This document shows, in pieces, positions 60,525 through 64,000 of a DNA stretch of 64,000 bases. The notes under the pieces are model-generated. The model had not been told where the DNA came from. It saw only the letters and a program-made list of their open reading frames with translations, and did not search any database. The stretch spans positions 5,456,001 to 5,520,000 of the forward strand of contig CBDETM010000002.1 of assembly GCA_965242905.1 (NCBI GenBank). Reading direction: 5' to 3'. The translations under genes were made by a program, and so were the position numbers. Each line of letters starts with the position of its first letter. Within the stretch, counting starts at the first letter, position 1. This DNA comes from Bin5 sp965242905 (GTDB lineage: Bacteria > Chloroflexota > Anaerolineae > Caldilineales > Caldilineaceae).

Positions 60525-62846
60525 TCAGTTCTGACGCAGCAGGAGTTGATCGGCAAGCTCCAAGAGCAGGGAACGACCGGTTGGTTCACCCAGGGCCTGA
60601 CGAAGGGCCTGCATACCATCGTTGTGGTACTTGAGTACCTGAGCTTGCGACCAGCGCTTTGCGCCAGTTTCATCCAGCAGCGCGATCGCTTCCTGCAGGT
60701 TCTCCTCGGTTATGCCCCGGCGCCAAAGGAATCCAAGACCTTTCCCTTCGTTTGATTGCTCCAATGCGTAAAGTAACGGAAGACTTTTTTTGCGTCGGAG
60801 GATGTCATTGCCTGCCGGCTTGCCCGTTACTTTCGGATCGCCCCAGATTCCCAGAATGTCATCTTGAATCTGAAACGCCAGTCCCATGCTATAGCCAAAT
60901 CGGTACATACATCTGATCACAGCATTTTCGGCGCCGCCGAACAGTGCCCCTAGCGCGGTCGACCCTGCGATCAAGGCCGCTGTTTTGCCCCCGATCATGT
61001 GCAGATATTCGGCGACGGAAACATCTTCGCGCTCCTCAAAGCTGAGGTCAAGATGCTGGCCTTCCGTCAGTTTTATGCAGATCTCGGTAAACTGGCCGAC
61101 AGCTGCGAGTGAGCGACCGTTCGCTCCTGATGATACCGGGATTCCGACAGCAGAACCGGTCGTAGCCGACGGTAACAGGGCGGAAAAGGCGAGGGCGAAC
61201 ATGCCGTCGCCAACATTTATGGCCTGGGGCACGCCCCACAGCGCCCACAGGGTGGGTCGGTGCCGGCGGGTCTCGTCGCCATCCTCAATGTCATCATGGA
61301 CAAGCGAAAAGTTATGCAGGATTTCGATTGCCGCGGCCGCTGGCAGGGCCTCGGCAGGATTGCCTCCGACTGACTGACAAGCCAACAGGCAGAGTAGCGG
61401 TCGGACTCGCTTTCCTGCGGCAAAGGAGTCGGGGCGAAGCAGTTCATCGGCCCACCCCATGTGGTAGTGCATCATGGCATAGTGGTTGGCCTGCATAGGA
61501 TGCGTGCTGGCAAGAACGGACCGCATTTCTTCTTCAAGGCGCGGCAGCCACAGAGAGGCGAAGTCCTCCAGTGACCCCTTCTTCAACTCAGTGGAGTTCG
61601 CCGAAGGGGAACCGAGTTTTCTGCCGCCGGACGAATCCGTTTCCAACCCAGCCTCCGATTCGTCAGGTTGGGTGACCGCGGCAGGGTCGTCTGAACCGAG
61701 TTCTTTCCCGGCGAAGAATCGTTCGTGCTTTTTGTCCTCTTTCCGGTCCTGCAATCGAGAATCCTGTCGCGTTCGTGTTGCAGAGTGTGTCGGCCCTGGA
61801 GTCAGATCGGTCGTGCTCACAAGGACGCCGGGCTTCCGCAGCTCTTGATTGTTGCGGGAGCCGCTGGCGAACATAGCGATGCGCAGCTCCTCGACAAGGA
61901 TGTCGATCTCTTCTTCAACCGCTGCGGATGATTCTACGGCTCGTTTGAGAAACGGAGCAGCCAAGCCTACAAGATCTGCGCCAAGTGCCACAGCCTTGGC
62001 GATGTCCTGGCCGCTGCGAATGCCTCCGCTGGCAAAGACAGGCAGGTCGGGCCGGCCGGCTTCTGTTCGGGCTGCGCAGACATAGGAAAGACTGGTGACG
62101 GTGGGGATGCCCCACTCACGATAGGCTGCAGCCAGCCGTCGATGGCGTTCGGTCGGTGCGCGGTGCTTTTCGACCTCGCTCCAGGAAGTACCGCCGGCGC
62201 CTGCCACGTCGATGGCACTTACACCGGCGCCGATCAAGCGTCGTGCGGCCTGCCTGCTGATTCCCCAGCCGACTTCCTTGGCAATTACAGGGACACTGAT
62301 CTGAGTGCAGACCGCTTCGATTCGGGATAGCAGTTCACCCCAGCGGGTATCGCCCTCAGGCTGCAGGACCTCCTGCAAGGGGTTCAGATGCAGGAACAGG
62401 GCGTCCGCCTCGACCATGTCTACTGCGCGCCGGCAGTGATCGACCGAATAACCGTAGTTGAGCTGCACTGCCCCCAAGTTGGCGAAGACCAGTGCGTCGG
62501 GTGCATGCTTGCGCACGGAAAACGAGGCCTCAACCTTGCTATCCTCCAGTGCGGCGCGCTGGCTTCCAACGCCCATGGCGAGGCCTTTCGCTTGCACGGC
62601 TTCTGCCAGTCGCCGGTTGATAAGTCCTGCCTGCGAGGTGCCACCGGTCATGGAGCTGACCAGGATCGGCGCAGTCAGGCGCTTTCGGAACAGGACGACA
62701 CTGGTGTCAACGTCTGCGAGGTCGATCTCGGGTAGGGCCTGGTGCATGAAATGGTAGCGTTCCAGACCCGTAGTCAGCTGCCGGAACCCGACATCTTCAT
62801 CCAGGTTTATGCGTATGTGCTCGTCTTTGCGACCGGCAGTGGACAA
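60525..62846 (-). CDS. Fused type 2 isopentenyl-diphosphate isomerase and polyprenyl diphosphate synthase
   Basis: One 773-residue frame. Residues 1-335 form a type 2 (FMN) IPP isomerase: RKDEH near the N-terminus, MTGGT (66-70), GVGSQRAAL (92-100), HLNPLQE (153-159), IAKEVG (188-193) and AGAGGTSW. A polar linker (336-425) joins a trans-polyprenyl diphosphate synthase (426-773): GKRVRPLL, first aspartate motif DDIED (518-522) in LVHDDIEDGDETRR, and second motif QDDILGIWGD (661-670), where the usual DDxxD reads DDILG. A TTG start at 62846 has GGGAGAG about 6 nt upstream. It would convert IPP to DMAPP and use both in chain elongation. No stop or frameshift between the halves. Confidence 0.9.
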   Translation of the reverse strand: MSTAGRKDEHIRINLDEDVGFRQLTTGLERYHFMHQALPEIDLADVDTSVVLFRKRLTAPILVSSMTGGTSQAGLINRRLAEAVQAKGLAMGVGSQRAALEDSKVEASFSVRKHAPDALVFANLGAVQLNYGYSVDHCRRAVDMVEADALFLHLNPLQEVLQPEGDTRWGELLSRIEAVCTQISVPVIAKEVGWGISRQAARRLIGAGVSAIDVAGAGGTSWSEVEKHRAPTERHRRLAAAYREWGIPTVTSLSYVCAARTEAGRPDLPVFASGGIRSGQDIAKAVALGADLVGLAAPFLKRAVESSAAVEEEIDILVEELRIAMFASGSRNNQELRKPGVLVSTTDLTPGPTHSATRTRQDSRLQDRKEDKKHERFFAGKELGSDDPAAVTQPDESEAGLETDSSGGRKLGSPSANSTELKKGSLEDFASLWLPRLEEEMRSVLASTHPMQANHYAMMHYHMGWADELLRPDSFAAGKRVRPLLCLLACQSVGGNPAEALPAAAAIEILHNFSLVHDDIEDGDETRRHRPTLWALWGVPQAINVGDGMFALAFSALLPSATTGSAVGIPVSSGANGRSLAAVGQFTEICIKLTEGQHLDLSFEEREDVSVAEYLHMIGGKTAALIAGSTALGALFGGAENAVIRCMYRFGYSMGLAFQIQDDILGIWGDPKVTGKPAGNDILRRKKSLPLLYALEQSNEGKGLGFLWRRGITEENLQEAIALLDETGAKRWSQAQVLKYHNDGMQALRQALGEPTGRSLLLELADQLLLRQN

Positions 62847-63087
62847 TTAAGCTCTCCCACAGACTGCAATGTAAGGAACAGAAGGCAGACTGGCTTCCTC
62901 AGGTTTGACCGCATCTGGATTTGAACGGAGTGCCAAGCAGGTAGAATGAAAGGGCAAGAGTGTGCTTCCCGCCCTGCTTTGCGTACCGATGAAGGACCGA
63001 ATAAGTCTCTCAAAAGACGTGTCGGCCAGCTTCTTTCCGGATTCGTATCGAAAATCGTAACTCTCTTTCGATTCTAGTGTTATATGA
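62847..63087. other. Divergent intergenic region upstream of the isoprenoid fusion gene
   Basis: Holds promoters of the minus-strand fusion gene and of acpP (the latter seen at 63088). No repeat or RNA motif was recognised. Confidence 0.4.
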
Positions 63088-63093
63088 TTTATA
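63088..63093 (+). promoter_or_regulatory. -10 box upstream of the acyl carrier protein gene
   Basis: Perfect TATAAT, 57 nt before the start codon, with a poor -35 (TTCGAT) 17 nt upstream. The surrounding DNA is unusually AT-rich for this window. Confidence 0.5.
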
Positions 63094-63150
63094 ATGCAAG
63101 ACATTCGCATTAAATTCTGAACAAGTATATCGACCAAAGGAGGGACGAGA

Positions 63151-63387
63151 ATGTCAACAACTTTTGAGCAGGTGCGCGATATTATAGTGGATCAGTTAGA
63201 TGTTGATCCTGATGAAGTAACAGAAAATGCCAAGTTCAAAGAGGATTTGGATGCCGACAGTTTGGACCTGGTTGAGTTGATAATGTCTTTCGAAGAGGAG
63301 TTTGGCGGCGAAATCAGCGACGAGCAAGCCCAGGAGATCGAGACGGTCGGCGATGTAGTAAGGCATCTCGAGGCCCAGGCGGTCTAA
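63151..63387 (+). CDS. acpP: Acyl carrier protein
   Basis: 78-residue acidic carrier of growing acyl chains in fatty-acid synthesis. The phosphopantetheine site is DADSLDLVEL with Ser37, and the flanking helices are canonical. AAAGGAGGG precedes the ATG. Flanked by a TATAAT box and a strong terminator, so it is transcribed alone, without fabF or rnc next to it. Confidence 0.96.
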   Translation: MSTTFEQVRDIIVDQLDVDPDEVTENAKFKEDLDADSLDLVELIMSFEEEFGGEISDEQAQEIETVGDVVRHLEAQAV

Positions 63388-63417
63388 ATTGCCTGCCGGA
63401 ACACAGTCTGTTTGTTC

Positions 63418-63452
63418 AAAGCGAGTTGTGTATGCAACTCGCTTTTTCTTTT
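63418..63452 (+). terminator. Rho-independent terminator of acpP
   Basis: AAAGCGAGTTG (63418-63428) pairs with CAACTCGCTTT (63435-63445) around a 6-nt loop, followed by TTCTTTT. Eleven base pairs, close to 30 nt after the acpP stop. Confidence 0.9.
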
Positions 63453-63459
63453 GGTGGAG

Positions 63460-64000
63460 ATGAGTATAGCCGGGAGAGGTGTGGTGGCGTCCTCTTCAGT
63501 TTACAGGGAAAATACCACATTGCTGATCATTGCCGGTGGCAGCAGTCGTCGTATGGGAACGGACAAACTCTTGCTGCCGGTGCCTCCAAAGGAGATACCT
63601 CTGGTCCGGCACGTGGCCGAGCGACTCCTGCCGCTCGCAGGAAACGTGATTGTTATCGCAAATGACCCTGGCGTCAGTAATGCTGTTAAAGGTCTGGCTC
63701 AGGCGGCGGTCCAACACGGGCAGGATGGGATGCATTCCCGCACTGTCGTCAGGTGCCTACAAGACGATACGCCGGGAGACGGCCCACTTGGCGGCCTTGC
63801 CACTGGCCTGCGGCGGATCGACGGTTGGGCCTTGACTGTAGCCGGTGACATGCCGTTTATTTCAGCGGCATGTTGCCGGTTTCTGATTGACAATACTGGC
63901 GTGGGCTGCGATGCGGTGGTGCCAGTTCTCGATGGGCAGTCCCAGCCGCTGCATGCAGTATACAGCCGGCGTTGCCTGCCTTCAGTCGAAAAGGCGATGG
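63460..64000 (+). CDS. Molybdenum cofactor guanylyltransferase-like protein (MobA), 3-prime truncated by the window
   Basis: Open from 63460 to the window edge (180 complete codons). The nucleotidyltransferase motif IIAGGSSRRMGTDKLLLPV sits near residue 23, followed by PLVRHVAERLL, DGPLGGLATGL and the metal-binding VAGDMPFIS, all hallmarks of MobA/MobA-related NTP transferases. It would attach GMP (or CMP) to molybdopterin. GGTGGAG lies directly before the ATG, while a GTG at 63481 or 63484 is an alternative start. The 3-prime part is missing. Confidence 0.85.
   Translation, partial: MSIAGRGVVASSSVYRENTTLLIIAGGSSRRMGTDKLLLPVPPKEIPLVRHVAERLLPLAGNVIVIANDPGVSNAVKGLAQAAVQHGQDGMHSRTVVRCLQDDTPGDGPLGGLATGLRRIDGWALTVAGDMPFISAACCRFLIDNTGVGCDAVVPVLDGQSQPLHAVYSRRCLPSVEKAM

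Overview
The window looks like a chromosome segment of a GC-rich, free-living heterotroph, most likely a Chloroflexota bacterium (Caldilinea/Anaerolinea-like). That placement is an inference. It rests on a T-box in front of an ileS operon, a rich set of lipoprotein-fed ABC importers, sulfatase and phytanoyl-CoA dioxygenase genes, and many short palindromic intergenic repeats. There are about 48 protein genes. No rRNA, tRNA, CRISPR array, insertion sequence or prophage is visible.

Layout. 0.1-4.9 kb (+): a sugar ABC importer (two permeases, a Tat-type lipoprotein binding protein, no ATPase) followed by a sulfatase. 5.2-15.8 kb (-): a hydroxyacyl-CoA dehydrogenase, an aminotransferase, and a complete branched-chain amino-acid type (LIV) ABC importer with two tandem paralogous binding proteins separated by a 1.3-kb repeat-rich gap. 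15.9-25.4 kb (-): three short-chain dehydrogenases, a MaoC hydratase, an orphan solute-binding lipoprotein, gcvH, ileS and an AlaX-type editing protein, the last two behind an isoleucine T-box. 25.5-26.3 kb: an array of 70-bp repeats. 26.3-35.3 kb: two CNNM/CBS transporters, a UbiA-family prenyltransferase, a PHP-AlbA fusion protein and Lon. 36.6-50.1 kb: acid-sugar style catabolic genes (enolase superfamily, two phytanoyl-CoA dioxygenases, two 2-hydroxyacid dehydrogenases, aldo/keto reductase), a lipoprotein/di-heme peroxidase pair, a glycosyltransferase, and a hydrolase-methyltransferase-methyltransferase-MOSC run. 50.7-51.7 kb: two tandem paralogous small membrane proteins of unknown function. 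52.7-60.4 kb (+): pyruvate:ferredoxin oxidoreductase split into two genes, then pyruvate dehydrogenase E1 alpha, E1 beta and E2. 60.5-64 kb: a fused IPP isomerase/polyprenyl diphosphate synthase, acyl carrier protein, and a truncated MobA-like gene.

How it fits together. The transporters and catabolic enzymes feed sugars, sugar acids and amino acids into pyruvate and acetyl-CoA. Pyruvate can be oxidised by an oxygen-sensitive ferredoxin route or by a dehydrogenase complex, encoded side by side. ACP and the fused isoprenoid enzyme use the resulting carbon. The most notable points are the isoprenoid fusion, the T-box-controlled alaX-ileS operon, a family of palindromes whose stems covary around a constant loop and tail, and helically phased 10-bp repeat arrays in two intergenic regions.
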